A stretch of DNA of 64,000 bases from Sphingobium sp. (GTDB taxonomy: Bacteria > Pseudomonadota > Alphaproteobacteria > Sphingomonadales > Sphingomonadaceae). Position 1 is the first letter of the stretch; each line of letters starts with the position of its first letter. The notes beneath the pieces are model-generated. The model was not told where the DNA came from and made no database searches. It saw only the letters and a program-made list of their open reading frames with translations. Position numbers and translations under genes: made by a program. Shown piece after piece: positions 38,279 through 47,449 of this stretch. The DNA lies in NCBI GenBank assembly GCA_009360885.1, contig SPEL01000001.1, positions 62,001-126,000 on the forward strand. Reading direction: 5' to 3'.

Positions 38279-38429
38279 GGGTTCGTAGGGAAACAGGTTC
38301 TGCCCCCGATTAGCAGCCCGGCAACCGCAGGCCAACTGCAATTAACTACCACTTAGTAGTTAATCAGCGAGGTCGAGGGCAGCGTGAGCGGTGTATCCTG
38401 TGCGCAAATGCTGGGCCGATTAAGCCCCT

Positions 38430-39218
38430 TCAGGCAAGGATAGGGGTTCTGACCTGTATACCCGCTGCGGCAAGGGCGGCGTGTGCCTCGCCTATCGTGT
38501 GCTGGCCAAAGTGAAAGATAGAGGCCGCCAATACCGCGCTTGCATGGCCTTGCACTACGCCTTCTACCAGATGATCGAGCGTGCCGACGCCCCCGCTGGC
38601 TATAACCGGTACGGAAACCGCATCGGCTATTGTGCGGGTGAGTTCAAGGTCATAGCCTTTTTTCGTGCCGTCGCCGTCCATGGATGTGACAAGGAGTTCC
38701 CCGGCACCCAGTCCCGCGAGGCGCACGGCATGTTCCAGCGCATCAATGCCGGTGGCGTTCCGCCCGCCATGGGTGAATATTTCCCAGCGGGGCTTGCCGT
38801 TCGCGCCCGGTTCCACCCGGCGAGCGTCCACGCTGGCGACAATGCATTGCGCGCCAAAACGGTCGGCAATATCGGCAACGACCTCTGGGCGGGAAACAGC
38901 GGCGCTGTTAACCGCGACCTTATCCGCGCCGGCGAGCAGCAGCGCGCGGGCATCCTCTGCGCTGCGCACGCCCCCGCCCACGGTAACGGGCATGAAGCAG
39001 ACTTCTGCGGTACGGCGCACCACGTCGATGATGGTGCCGCGCGCCTCATGGCTAGCGGTAATGTCGAGGAAACACAGCTCATCCGCGCCCGCCGCATCAT
39101 AAAGACGGGCTTGCTCCACCGGATCGCCCGCGTCCTGAAGGTCAACGAAATTGACGCCCTTCACCACGCGGCCATTGGCGACATCAAGGCAGGGAATGAC
39201 ACGGGTGCGGACGGTCAT
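38430..39218 (-). CDS. hisF: imidazole glycerol phosphate synthase, cyclase subunit
   Basis: HisF (262 residues) is the TIM-barrel cyclase that, with HisH, forms imidazole glycerol phosphate and AICAR. The catalytic Asp in [17 protein letters not shown] near the N terminus and the second Asp in [16 protein letters not shown] are both present. The phosphate loops [14 protein letters not shown] and [14 protein letters not shown] are intact. It follows hisA by 11 bases. AICAR released here feeds purH. Confidence 0.98.
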   Translation of the reverse strand: MTVRTRVIPCLDVANGRVVKGVNFVDLQDAGDPVEQARLYDAAGADELCFLDITASHEARGTIIDVVRRTAEVCFMPVTVGGGVRSAEDARALLLAGADKVAVNSAAVSRPEVVADIADRFGAQCIVASVDARRVEPGANGKPRWEIFTHGGRNATGIDALEHAVRLAGLGAGELLVTSMDGDGTKKGYDLELTRTIADAVSVPVIASGGVGTLDHLVEGVVQGHASAVLAASIFHFGQHTIGEAHAALAAAGIQVRTPILA

Positions 39219-39229
39219 AGTCTGTTTCC

Positions 39230-39964
39230 TTACTCCGCCGCAGCGATGGCCAGAGCGGCCTTCAAATCGAGCCGCCCATCATAGAGGGCGCGACCTGTGA
39301 TGACGCCTTCGATGCCATCCTGCGCATGGAGGGCCAGCACGCGAATATCCGCGATACCGGCAACGCCGCCGCTGGCGATGACAGGAATGCCGCTGGCACG
39401 CGCCAGATCAACCGTCGCCGTGACGTTGCAGCCCTTCAGCAGCCCATCACGCCCCACATCGGTAAAGAGCAAGGCAGCAACGCCTGCATCCTCAAACCGG
39501 CGGGCGAGGTCGATCACTTCCATATCGCTTTTCTCGGCCCAGCCATCGGTGGCGACCATGCCATCGCGCGCGTCCACCGCGACAACGATACCGCCGGGGA
39601 AATCTTTCGCTGCGCCCTTCACAAATTCCGGGTCTTTGAGCGCTGCGGTGCCGATGACGAGGCGTGATACGCCCAGATTAAACCAGTGTTCCACCGATTC
39701 GCGGTTACGAATGCCGCCGCCCAGTTGCACATGGCCGGGAAAGGCGCGCACGATGCTTTCTACCGCTTCGCCATTGACGGCTTTGCCCGCAAAGCTGCCA
39801 TCCAGATCCACCACATGGAGATGCTGGGCACCCGATTCGGCAAAAAGAACGGCCTGCGCCGCCGGATCATCCCCATAAATGGTGGCGCGGTCCATATCCC
39901 CTTCGGCAAGGCGCACAACCTGACCACCTTTTAGATCAATAGCCGGAAAAACGATGATGCTCAT
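39230..39964 (-). CDS. hisA: phosphoribosylformimino-AICAR-phosphate isomerase
   Basis: HisA (244 residues) is a TIM barrel related to HisF. The N-terminal catalytic Asp is in [20 protein letters not shown] and the second in [14 protein letters not shown]. Phosphate sites [15 protein letters not shown] and [14 protein letters not shown] are intact. It is tightly packed between hisH (4 bases apart) and hisF. Confidence 0.98.
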   Translation of the reverse strand: MSIIVFPAIDLKGGQVVRLAEGDMDRATIYGDDPAAQAVLFAESGAQHLHVVDLDGSFAGKAVNGEAVESIVRAFPGHVQLGGGIRNRESVEHWFNLGVSRLVIGTAALKDPEFVKGAAKDFPGGIVVAVDARDGMVATDGWAEKSDMEVIDLARRFEDAGVAALLFTDVGRDGLLKGCNVTATVDLARASGIPVIASGGVAGIADIRVLALHAQDGIEGVITGRALYDGRLDLKAALAIAAAE

Positions 39965-39968
39965 AGGG

Positions 39969-40601
39969 TCAGGGTTTCCAGTTCAGGAAGCGAGAGAGGA
40001 AGGAAAGGCCATAGGTCTGGCTCTTTTCCGGGTGGAATTGCGCGCCGATGATCGTGTCACGGGCAACGGCGGCGACCAGTGGCCCGCCATGATCGGTAGT
40101 GGCAACGACATCATCGGCATTGGTCGCATCGAAATGATAACTATGCAGGAAATAAGCCTCGCCCGGCTCGATGAGCGCATGGGGGCTGGCGGAAATAACC
40201 GCATTCCATCCCATATGTGGTATCTTGATGTCGGTGGCGGCGGGTTCAATCCGGCGCACCGTGCCGGCTATCCAGCCCAGCCCCTGATGCGTGCCGAACT
40301 CCTCGCCTTTGTCTGCCAGCAACTGCATGCCCACACATATGCCAAGGAAAGGGACGGCGCGCCTGTGAACCGCATCATGCATCGCCTCAATCACGCCGGG
40401 AAGGGCGGCAAGCCCATCATAACAGGCGCGAAAGGCTCCAACACCGGGCAGGACGATGCGGTCTGCACGGGCGACCACATCCGGGTCTGCTGTCATCACC
40501 ACATTTGCCGCGCCTGCTTTTACCAGCGCATTGTGGACGGAATGGAGGTTGCCCGCGCCATAATCAATTAAAGCTATGGTCCCGGAAGTATCAGCGGTCA
40601 T
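39969..40601 (-). CDS. hisH: imidazole glycerol phosphate synthase, glutaminase subunit
   Basis: HisH (210 residues) is the class I glutamine amidotransferase partner of HisF. The nucleophile Cys is in FLGICVGMQLL, and the His-Glu pair in GAQFHPEKSQ. The N terminus IALIDYGAGNLHSVHNAL is typical. Its start overlaps the stop of the yciI-like gene by four bases. Confidence 0.98.
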   Translation of the reverse strand: MTADTSGTIALIDYGAGNLHSVHNALVKAGAANVVMTADPDVVARADRIVLPGVGAFRACYDGLAALPGVIEAMHDAVHRRAVPFLGICVGMQLLADKGEEFGTHQGLGWIAGTVRRIEPAATDIKIPHMGWNAVISASPHALIEPGEAYFLHSYHFDATNADDVVATTDHGGPLVAAVARDTIIGAQFHPEKSQTYGLSFLSRFLNWKP

Positions 40602-40882
40602 TGAATGAAGGCCTCCAGCCCCGGCATGATGCGGGTTGGGTTGAATTCGAAAATTGCATAGTCCGCGACGCCATTGACGACAAAAGCATCATTGGCCGCA
40701 AAATGCTCAATCTCTTCCCGGTCGCCGCGCATCAATAATATGCCGCTTTTTTTGCCGACTTCGCGCCCACCCGTCAGCAGCAAGCCATCGGCGCTGGCCT
40801 TATCCAGCCCCTCCCAATGGGCGGCGCGATATTGGTCTACGATGGCAAGTTCTGCCTTATAGGTCAGGATGATAACGAACAT
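40598..40882 (-). CDS. YciI-like protein inside the his operon
   Basis: The 94-residue protein is a dimeric alpha/beta YciI domain: FVIILTYKAELAIVDQYRAAHWEGL with the conserved His, LLLTGGREVGKKSGILLM, and a C-terminal FNPTRIMPGL. YciI proteins resemble ferredoxin-like muconolactone isomerases, and their function is mostly unknown. I start at ATG 40882 behind GAGAG; a GTG two codons earlier is possible. It lies between hisB and hisH, with a four-base overlap into hisH, and so is co-translated with histidine genes. Confidence 0.9.
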   Translation of the reverse strand: MFVIILTYKAELAIVDQYRAAHWEGLDKASADGLLLTGGREVGKKSGILLMRGDREEIEHFAANDAFVVNGVADYAIFEFNPTRIMPGLEAFIQ

Positions 40883-40936
40883 CGACACTCTCAGCCTTTA
40901 TCTGCTCCGACTATGCAAGCGTCTGGCTTGCGGGCG

Positions 40937-41533
40937 TCAGGCATCACCCAATGTACCTTTGGTCGAGGGGATGCTGTCGGCCTTGCGCGGGTCAACCTCT
41001 ACCGCCTGACGCAGCGCACGGGCGAGGCCCTTGAACAGGCTTTCGATGATATGATGGTTGTTCTGGCCATAAATGCATTCGGCATGGAGGGTAATGCCTG
41101 CCGCCACCGCAAAGCTATGGAACCAGTGATCGAACAGCTCGGTATCCATTTCACCGAGGCGTGGCTGGGTGAAGCTGGCCTTCCACACCAGATAAGGTCG
41201 CCCGGAAATATCCAGCGAAACGCGGGACAGAGTCTCATCCATCGGGGAATAGGCCGTGCCATAGCGGGTAATGCCGCGTTTATCGCCCAGCGCCTGTTTA
41301 AAGGCCTCACCAATGGCGATGCCGCTATCCTCGGTGGTATGGTGCTGGTCGATATGCAGGTCGCCATCAACCTTCACCACCATGTCAATCAGGCTATGGC
41401 GGGAAAGCTGTTCCAGCATATGATCCAGAAAACCAATGCCGGTATGGACGTCATAGACGCCTGTCCCGTCAAGGTTGAGGGATACATAAACCGAGGTTTC
41501 CGCGGTGGTCCGCTGTATTTCGCCTGTTCGCAT
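40937..41533 (-). CDS. hisB: imidazoleglycerol-phosphate dehydratase
   Basis: The 198-residue protein (start [13 protein letters not shown], behind AGGAAGG) carries the two duplicated manganese motifs: [14 protein letters not shown] with [10 protein letters not shown] in the first half, and [14 protein letters not shown] with [11 protein letters not shown] in the second. It has the dehydratase domain only, without the phosphatase domain of the E. coli enzyme. It is the first gene of the his operon seen here; no hisG, hisC, hisD or hisI lies in the window. Confidence 0.96.
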   Translation of the reverse strand: MRTGEIQRTTAETSVYVSLNLDGTGVYDVHTGIGFLDHMLEQLSRHSLIDMVVKVDGDLHIDQHHTTEDSGIAIGEAFKQALGDKRGITRYGTAYSPMDETLSRVSLDISGRPYLVWKASFTQPRLGEMDTELFDHWFHSFAVAAGITLHAECIYGQNNHHIIESLFKGLARALRQAVEVDPRKADSIPSTKGTLGDA

Positions 41534-41666
41534 GGCCCTTCCTATAGCGCGTAATCCGCCCCTTGCAATCATCTGTGCAATCATCGTGACGTTATGGCTT
41601 TATACTGCGCCACACTGCACCGACAAAGACTTGACCCCGCCCCCGTCGGCGTTAGGAAGTAAAAGA

Positions 41667-42152
41667 ATGACTGATACTCTGCCAGATAGCCTGATTCCTT
41701 ATGATGAAATAGTGCAGGAAGCCCTGCGCACGGTGGTGGGCCGTGTATTAGGGCAGGTGGGACAATCCGGCGGTCTGCCGGGTGACCATCATTTCTACAT
41801 CACATTCAAGACGCAGGCTGCGGGTGTTGATATTCCGCGTCATCTGGTGGAACGCTTTCCCGATGAGATGACCATCGTTCTTCAGAATAAATATTGGGAT
41901 CTGAAGGTGAGCGATGGCTATTTTCAGGTCAGCCTTACCTTTAATCAGGTGCCCGCGGAACTGACCATTCCTTATAGCGCGATCACTGCTTTTGTTGATC
42001 CTGCTGTTAATTTTGCGCTGCAATTTCAGGCGCAGAGCGAAGAAGGCGATGTCAGCCTGCCTAACCCTGCGGAGGATGTCGCAGCGGAGCCGGTGGTCAC
42101 GGCGGAAGATGGTTCCAATGTGGTAACAGTCGATTTCGGTAAGCGGAAATAA
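41667..42152 (+). CDS. sspB: SspB-family ClpXP adaptor
   Basis: The 161-residue protein starts MTDTLPDSLIPYDEIVQEAL behind AGGAAG. The folded domain (about 1-125) has GDHHFYITFKTQAAGVDIP and FPDEMTIVLQNKYWDL, as in SspB. A flexible acidic linker leads to the C-terminal tail NVVTVDFGKRK, the ClpX-docking XB-like motif (V-x-V-D-F). SspB binds ssrA-tagged proteins and delivers them to ClpXP. It lies divergent from the his operon. Confidence 0.92.
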   Translation: MTDTLPDSLIPYDEIVQEALRTVVGRVLGQVGQSGGLPGDHHFYITFKTQAAGVDIPRHLVERFPDEMTIVLQNKYWDLKVSDGYFQVSLTFNQVPAELTIPYSAITAFVDPAVNFALQFQAQSEEGDVSLPNPAEDVAAEPVVTAEDGSNVVTVDFGKRK

Positions 42153-42196
42153 GCCGGGGGTCACACAGATACCATCTGGGATGACCCACCGATGGT

Positions 42197-42562
42197 ATGT
42201 CAGAAGTGGTGAAGATGATGCGGAACAAGAAGGCACGGCCAGCCGTTGAAAATACAGCAGAGCAAAAACGGAGCAATAAAGCCATGCTGGGGAAGGTTGT
42301 GTCGGGGTTCGTCGGGTCAAGACTGGCGGCCCATGCTGGTAAATCAGGTGCATTAGGCGCTGTTGCCGGGGTTGTGATTAATCGGGTTGTCAGCCGGTCT
42401 CCAATGGGGGCTATGGTCATTGGCGGTATCTGGGTTGGCAGCAAGCTCTATAAACGTCGCAAAGAGCGGGAAGTGAATAAATTTGAGGCAGCGGCTCAGG
42501 CCGCAAAGCCCGTGACAGCCGCAGATCCAGCGACTCCGCCGCCGGGCGTGAAAACGAAATAA
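42197..42562 (+). CDS. small protein with glycine-rich membrane hairpin, unknown function
   Basis: The 121-residue protein has a basic N terminus (MMRNKKARP). A glycine/alanine-rich hydrophobic region follows (GKVVSGFVGSRLAAHAG and GALGAVAGVVINRVV), then a second hydrophobic segment (MGAMVIGGIWVGSKLY), a charged KRRKERE cluster and a Pro/Ala tail. I do not recognise the family. It lies 44 bases after sspB in the same direction. Membrane location is inferred from the hydrophobic segments. Confidence 0.6.
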   Translation: MSEVVKMMRNKKARPAVENTAEQKRSNKAMLGKVVSGFVGSRLAAHAGKSGALGAVAGVVINRVVSRSPMGAMVIGGIWVGSKLYKRRKEREVNKFEAAAQAAKPVTAADPATPPPGVKTK

Positions 42563-42852
42563 GAGCAGGCTGCGACAGGGGCGTAGTGGTAGCCGCCGTC
42601 GCCTTCGCCTTCGTCATCGCAGATTCGCAATGACATAGATGGGGCACGATATACCCCGAAGACTCTCTCATTTAGGGAGATGGCGCGGGATGGTTGCCGA
42701 ATCGTCAAGAGAGTCCCGTTGCTGAATGAGCGCCTTTACAGGCGATATGCATCATGTCGTGATCGTGTCATGAGGGGTAGATTAATGGGGTTGCCCATAA
42801 TTTCTGCCTATCTCTATATTGACGTCTGCCGCGGCCCGCGCCACTAAACGCT

Positions 42853-43524
42853 ATGACTGCATCACTCCAGAATGATCCGCACGGTTTCAAGCGCCGTGGC
42901 TTGCTTTTCGTCCTGTCGTCTCCTTCTGGTGCCGGGAAATCTACCATATCGCGCCTGCTGCTGGAGAATGAGGATAATCTCTGCATGTCGGTGTCCGCAA
43001 CCACCCGGCCTATGCGTCCCGGTGAGGTGGATGGTAAGGACTATCATTTCGTAGATATCGAAAAATTCCGCGAAATGACGGCGAATAATGAATTTCTGGA
43101 ATGGGCGCATGTGTTCAGTAACCGTTATGGCACCCCGCGCGCGCCGGTAGATGAAATGTTGAAAAACGGGCAGGATGTGCTGTTCGATATTGACTGGCAG
43201 GGGGCGCAGCAACTTCACCAGATTGCTGGCGGAGATGTCGTGCGGGTGTTCATTCTGCCGCCGTCGATAGCGGAACTGGAACGGCGCCTGCGGTCGCGCG
43301 GAACCGATAGTAACGAAGTAATTGCCGGCCGTATGAGTCGCGCGGCCAATGAAATATCGCACTGGGATGGCTATGACTATGTGCTGGTCAATGATGATGT
43401 CGTCGAATGTTTTACTAAAGTGCAGACGATCTTGCACGCAGAACGGTTGAAACGCAGCCGCCAGACGGGGCTGATCGGTTTCATTCGTGGGCTGCAAAAG
43501 CGCGCCGAGGGCATTGAGGCTTAA
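42853..43524 (+). CDS. gmk: guanylate kinase
   Basis: Gmk phosphorylates GMP to GDP. The P-loop SSPSGAGKS ends near residue 30. The GMP-binding part has VSATTRPMRPGEVDGKDYHF, EFLEWAHVFSNRYGTPR and VLFDIDWQGAQQ. The length of 223 residues is typical for alphaproteobacteria. A TTGACG element at about 42820 upstream could be its -35, but the matching -10 is poor. Confidence 0.97.
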   Translation: MTASLQNDPHGFKRRGLLFVLSSPSGAGKSTISRLLLENEDNLCMSVSATTRPMRPGEVDGKDYHFVDIEKFREMTANNEFLEWAHVFSNRYGTPRAPVDEMLKNGQDVLFDIDWQGAQQLHQIAGGDVVRVFILPPSIAELERRLRSRGTDSNEVIAGRMSRAANEISHWDGYDYVLVNDDVVECFTKVQTILHAERLKRSRQTGLIGFIRGLQKRAEGIEA

Positions 43525-43589
43525 GAGGAAAACTCCCCAAGGCCATGACACGCTTGCCATAAGTGGTATTTTTTTTGTAAGGGCTGCCT

Positions 43590-43703
43590 TGTCATCTGGG
43601 GAGTAGCCCGCCGCCTTTGCAGGCGGAACACTATGTCAACATACTTGGCCGAGAGGTCATGGCATAGGAAGGACGGGAAACCGTTCCGGCGAGACCAATG
43701 GCA
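43590..43703 (+). promoter_or_regulatory. yybP-ykoY (manganese) riboswitch aptamer
   Basis: The conserved blocks of the proteobacterial (alx/mntP-like) version are present: CTGGGGAGTAGCC on the 5' side and GGCGAGACCAATGG on the 3' side. The arm CCGCCTTTGCAGGCGG lies between, along with a CATACTTGGCC segment. P1 can be drawn as TGTCAT (43590-43595) with ATGGCA (43698-43703). It stands in front of an UPF0016 Mn exporter gene, one of the known targets of this class. Beyond the aptamer, CCGGGC (43720-43725) can pair with GCCCGG at 43756-43761 or 43761-43766, the latter covering the ribosome site. Confidence 0.9.
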
Positions 43704-43775
43704 TTACACCTCAGCCCGGCCGGGCGAGAGGGGTGATGCTGTTGTTGTGTGTTTCGCCCGGCCCGGAGATATCCA

Positions 43776-44345
43776 TTGGAAGCCCTCATTACCTCGACTG
43801 CGGTGGTCGCCCTCGCTGAAATAGGGGATAAGACCCAGCTTCTCGCCATTGTTCTGGCGACTCGTTTCAAACGGCCCACGCCCATTATATTGGGCATATT
43901 GGTGGCGACACTCGCCAACCATTTCCTCGCTGCACTGGTGGGACAGCAGGCCGCCGCATGGCTCGATAGCCTGTGGTTCCGTTATGCCGTTGCGGCATCC
44001 TTCATTGCTATGGCGCTCTGGACGCTCATCCCTGATAAGCTGGATGATGAAGAGGAGAAACCCGCCCGCTTTGGTGCCTTCGTAACGACGGTCATCGCCT
44101 TCTTCCTCGTGGAAATGGGGGATAAGACTCAGGTGGCGACCATTGCCCTTGGCGCGCAATATCAAAATGCGGTGCTGGTAATGATGGGCACGACATTGGG
44201 CATGATGATTGCCAATGTGCCTGCGGTATTCCTTGGGAATGAGTTGATTCGCAAGGTTCCGCTGAAGCTGGTGCGGACGATTGCGGCGCTGCTGTTCCTC
44301 GTCATCGGCCTGTGGGTGCTGGCGCAGACAGCGGGCCTGATCTGA
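43776..44345 (+). CDS. UPF0016/GDT1-type manganese exporter
   Basis: The roughly 189-residue protein has six helices in two repeats, each with the E-x-G-D-K-T motif of the family: ALAEIGDKTQLLAIVL in helix 1 and LVEMGDKTQVATIAL in helix 4. Bacterial members (MntX/Mnx-like) export Mn(II). I place the start at the TTG at 43776, seven bases after GGAG; the upstream GTG at 43749 falls inside the riboswitch expression platform. Control by the yybP-ykoY riboswitch supports the manganese role. Confidence 0.92.
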   Translation: MEALITSTAVVALAEIGDKTQLLAIVLATRFKRPTPIILGILVATLANHFLAALVGQQAAAWLDSLWFRYAVAASFIAMALWTLIPDKLDDEEEKPARFGAFVTTVIAFFLVEMGDKTQVATIALGAQYQNAVLVMMGTTLGMMIANVPAVFLGNELIRKVPLKLVRTIAALLFLVIGLWVLAQTAGLI

Positions 44346-44368
44346 ACAGCCTGACCTGAACAGAGGGT

Positions 44369-44394
44369 GGGGGAGCGCCTGATGGTGCCTCCCC
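44369..44394. terminator. possible terminator between Mn exporter and gloB
   Basis: GGGGGAGCGCC and GGTGCCTCCCC form an 11-bp stem with two wobbles and one mismatch over TGAT. The plus strand continues TTATGCG; the U-run is weak. Confidence 0.4.
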
Positions 44395-44401
44395 TTATGC
44401 G

Positions 44402-45127
44402 TTAAAAACTATCCTTCGCGGTGCGCAGCCGGGCCAGTTCATCGGCGCTGGTGGCGCGCATGAAGGGGTTCGTGGCGCGTTCCAGCGCGATCGTGGTCGG
44501 CACGGTTGGTTTTCCGGCATCGCGTAGTGCCTGCACCTCTTCCATCCGTTGGGCGATAGCTGCATTATTCGGCTCCACCGCCTGCGCAAAGCGCCCGTTG
44601 GAGAGGGTATATTCATGGGCGCAATAGACCTGCGTCGCCCCATCCAGCGCGGCAAAGCGCTGCATATTGGTGAACATTTGCTCTGCCGTGCCTTCGAACA
44701 ACCGCCCACAGCCCATGGCGAACAGCGTATCGCCGACGAAAATCATATCACTGGCAGAGATATGATAGGCAATATGTCCGGCAGTATGGGCGGGCACATC
44801 CCACACATTGGCGCGATAGGCCCCGATTTTCACAGTATCGCCTTCGCCAATGGCACGGTCGATTGTGTCGATCTTGCCGGTTTCACCCTTTGGCCCGCTG
44901 ATGATGCACCCGGTGGCGGCCTTTATTTCGGCATTGCCGCCGGTATGATCGCGGTGCCAGTGGGTGTTCCATATCTGGCTGATGCGCCAGCCCCGCGCTT
45001 GTGCTGCCTCCAGCACAGGTTCTGCCACTGCGGGGTCGATAACGACAGTGTCGCCTGATGCTGTATCATGGACCAGCCAGACATAATTGTCCGAAAGGAC
45101 CGGCACACAGGCGACCTCAATCGTCAT
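44402..45127 (-). CDS. gloB: hydroxyacylglutathione hydrolase (glyoxalase II)
   Basis: GloB hydrolyses S-lactoylglutathione to lactate and glutathione. The metallo-beta-lactamase zinc motif THWHRDHTGG gives H56, H58, D60 and H61; further ligands are in PAHTAGH, FVGDTLFAMGCGR and YCAHEYTL. I use MTIEVACVP as start, overlapping the gloA stop as TAATG; an ATG two codons earlier is an alternative. It forms a two-gene methylglyoxal detoxification operon with gloA. Confidence 0.95.
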   Translation of the reverse strand: MTIEVACVPVLSDNYVWLVHDTASGDTVVIDPAVAEPVLEAAQARGWRISQIWNTHWHRDHTGGNAEIKAATGCIISGPKGETGKIDTIDRAIGEGDTVKIGAYRANVWDVPAHTAGHIAYHISASDMIFVGDTLFAMGCGRLFEGTAEQMFTNMQRFAALDGATQVYCAHEYTLSNGRFAQAVEPNNAAIAQRMEEVQALRDAGKPTVPTTIALERATNPFMRATSADELARLRTAKDSF

Positions 45128-45561
45128 TACCATTCACCAACATTGGGCATGGAAACCCATGGTTCGGCTGGTTCCAGATGGCCGTCTTGCAACAATTCAA
45201 CGGAAATGCCATCGGGTGTGCGGATAAAGGCCATATGGCCGTCACGGGGCGGGCGGTTGATGGTGACGCCTGCGTCCATCAATGTCTGGCAGGTTTCGTA
45301 AATATTGTCGACGCGATAGGCGAGATGGCCAAAATTGCGTCCGCCGGTATAGACCTCCGCCGGGCTGCCATCTTCTGGCGGCCAGTTATAGGTGAGTTCT
45401 ACCTGCGCACCCTCATCGCCTGGTGCAGCGAGGTAAATAAGGGTGAAGCGACCTCTCTCACTCTCATAGCGCTTCACTTCCTGAAGGCCAAGCAGGTTGA
45501 AGAAACGGGTGGTAGCGTCAGGGTCACTGACGCGGATCATGGTATGAAGATATTTGAGCAT
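45127..45561 (-). CDS. gloA: lactoylglutathione lyase (glyoxalase I)
   Basis: GloA converts the methylglyoxal-glutathione hemithioacetal to S-lactoylglutathione. The start MLKYLHTMIRVSDPDATTRF matches glyoxalase I proteins and contains the first metal ligand His. Further blocks are LIYLAAPGDEGAQVELTYNW with a metal Glu, NFGHLAYRVDNI with His, and DGISVELLQDG with Glu. The four ligands point to a Ni-type enzyme. The gene is followed directly by gloB. Confidence 0.95.
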   Translation of the reverse strand: MLKYLHTMIRVSDPDATTRFFNLLGLQEVKRYESERGRFTLIYLAAPGDEGAQVELTYNWPPEDGSPAEVYTGGRNFGHLAYRVDNIYETCQTLMDAGVTINRPPRDGHMAFIRTPDGISVELLQDGHLEPAEPWVSMPNVGEW

Positions 45562-45631
45562 AGGGCACATTCATAGCATGCGCTCTGTTATATCGCCACT
45601 ACAGAGTGGCGATGCCTTTCGCCGTAGGGCG

Positions 45632-47320
45632 TTATGCGTTTTGTTGCCGCCATCGCCCGATAGTGCGGCTGAGGATGCCTTCCTCTCCGCCTTCGATCTG
45701 CCACAGCTCTGAAAAGCTTGGGTCATTCGATGCCGGGCGCAAATGCACTTCCAGATCATCCAGCGCAACACGCATCGGTACGGAGACCCCTTCGCCGCAT
45801 ATGATGCATTCGCGGTTGCGCAGGGCCGGTATTGCGTCAAGGAAGCCTCGTGCCCCTTCGGGCAGGGCCGCCTTCACCAGTTGCTGGTCCCGGTCATTGT
45901 TGAGCCGCATCGAAAATATGGTGCCGCATTGTGATAGCACACCTTCGGCGAGGTCGGACGGACGCTGGGTGATGAGGCCCAGTGATACGCCATATTTGCG
46001 CCCTTCCTTGGCGATACGTTCCAATATGCGGCGTACCGATTGCCCGCTGGTGTCCGTGGCGGCGGGAATATAGCGATGGGCCTCTTCGCAGACCAGCAGC
46101 AGCGGACGCTTCTCTTCCCCCCGTGCCCAGATTGCATAATCGAAAATCAGGCGGGAGAGCAGAGACACAACGACCGATGTAATTTCTGTTGGCATGGAGG
46201 ATGTGTCGATAATCGAAATGGGTTTGCCATCGGTGGGCAGGCGGAACAAACGAGCGAGGAAATCCTGCATCGTGTCCGCCACCAGCATGCCTGAAAACAT
46301 AAAGCTGTACCGCGGATCAGACCTTACTTCGTCTATCCGGTTTTTGAGGCGCAGAAAGGGCAGGCTGTTGGTGCTTTTTTCCAGCTTACCCATTTCATTG
46401 CCAATGATGGTGACAAGGTCTGACAATAAATAGGGTATGGGTGTATCGACGGTTAGTCGGCTCGTGCTGTCGGACAGCCGGTTTCGCGCGCGCGCAGCCA
46501 GCAGGCATTTCGCCAATATGTCGCGGTCAACGGTGCGGTCTTCCTCACCCGATGGGATGAAAACCTCGCAATGTTCCTCAAAGTTCATCAGCCAATAGGG
46601 AAGGGCAATATTATTGGCGTCATAAAGCGCGCCATTATGGGAGAAGGAGGCCGCATATTCGCCATGCGGGTCGATCATCACGATATGGCCATTGGGGGCC
46701 TGCGCGCATATCCGGTGTAAAATGAGGGCAGCGGCCGTTGATTTGCCGGTGCCGGTAGAGCCTAGAAGCGCAAAATGTTTGCCCAGCAGTGCGTCAATAT
46801 AGAGGGCTGCGCGGGTGTCGGGCGTGGGGAAGATGGTGCCGATCTGCACATGGGGTTGTGTCGTGGCGCTATAAATCTGGCCCATATCATCACTGGTGAT
46901 CGGGTAGATTTCCGTTCCGGGGGATGGGTAGCGGGTGATACCACGGCGGAAATGGATGAGAGAGCCGGTTTCATACTCTTCCTCCCCTTCGCCCAGAAAA
47001 TCGACATCGGCCACAACGCGGTTAGCATCGCGGCGGTCGAGCATCAGTGTGCGGATGGTAGCGACCAGCCATAAGGAGCCAATACGCGCCTTGATCTGGC
47101 TGCCGATCTGGCCGGTCATGGCAATGGCGGGGTCTGCGCTGCGGCTCATCACGTCTATGCCATGGAGATCAAGCAAGATTTTGCAGCTGTCACCGGAAAT
47201 CTGGAAAATAACACCCACTGCAACGGGGGCGGGCAAAGCGACATGGCCAAATTCATGGGCGTCCCCTTCCGGCGCGGGGCGGGTTGTGGTGAAGGCAAAA
47301 TTGCCGGTCATGTCATTCAT
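45632..47320 (-). CDS. HerA-like ATPase (DUF87 family)
   Basis: The 562-residue protein has an N-terminal HAS-barrel-like beta domain (about 25-120) and an FtsK/HerA-type motor. Walker A is LGSTGTGKSTAA near residue 187; VMIDPHGEYAASF follows, Walker B is PLLLVCEEAHRYIP near 400, and GLITQRPSDLAEGVLSQ is the sensor region. HerA ATPases thread DNA, often with the nuclease NurA in archaea; in bacteria they also pair with SIR2 or other effectors in defence. No NurA, SIR2 or nuclease gene adjoins here, so the partner, if any, is elsewhere. A housekeeping DNA role is equally possible. Confidence 0.85.
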   Translation of the reverse strand: MNDMTGNFAFTTTRPAPEGDAHEFGHVALPAPVAVGVIFQISGDSCKILLDLHGIDVMSRSADPAIAMTGQIGSQIKARIGSLWLVATIRTLMLDRRDANRVVADVDFLGEGEEEYETGSLIHFRRGITRYPSPGTEIYPITSDDMGQIYSATTQPHVQIGTIFPTPDTRAALYIDALLGKHFALLGSTGTGKSTAAALILHRICAQAPNGHIVMIDPHGEYAASFSHNGALYDANNIALPYWLMNFEEHCEVFIPSGEEDRTVDRDILAKCLLAARARNRLSDSTSRLTVDTPIPYLLSDLVTIIGNEMGKLEKSTNSLPFLRLKNRIDEVRSDPRYSFMFSGMLVADTMQDFLARLFRLPTDGKPISIIDTSSMPTEITSVVVSLLSRLIFDYAIWARGEEKRPLLLVCEEAHRYIPAATDTSGQSVRRILERIAKEGRKYGVSLGLITQRPSDLAEGVLSQCGTIFSMRLNNDRDQQLVKAALPEGARGFLDAIPALRNRECIICGEGVSVPMRVALDDLEVHLRPASNDPSFSELWQIEGGEEGILSRTIGRWRQQNA

Positions 47321-47449
47321 GATAAGCCCTGTCCTTTGTCTTTCGCCTGGAGCGTCCGCTGTCCACCCGGCGCTCGGTTGCGGGCCGTTATAAAGACGCA
47401 GGGTAAAGGAAGGGTTCGGAGGGAAGAGAATTTCTGGCGGGCAAGATTG

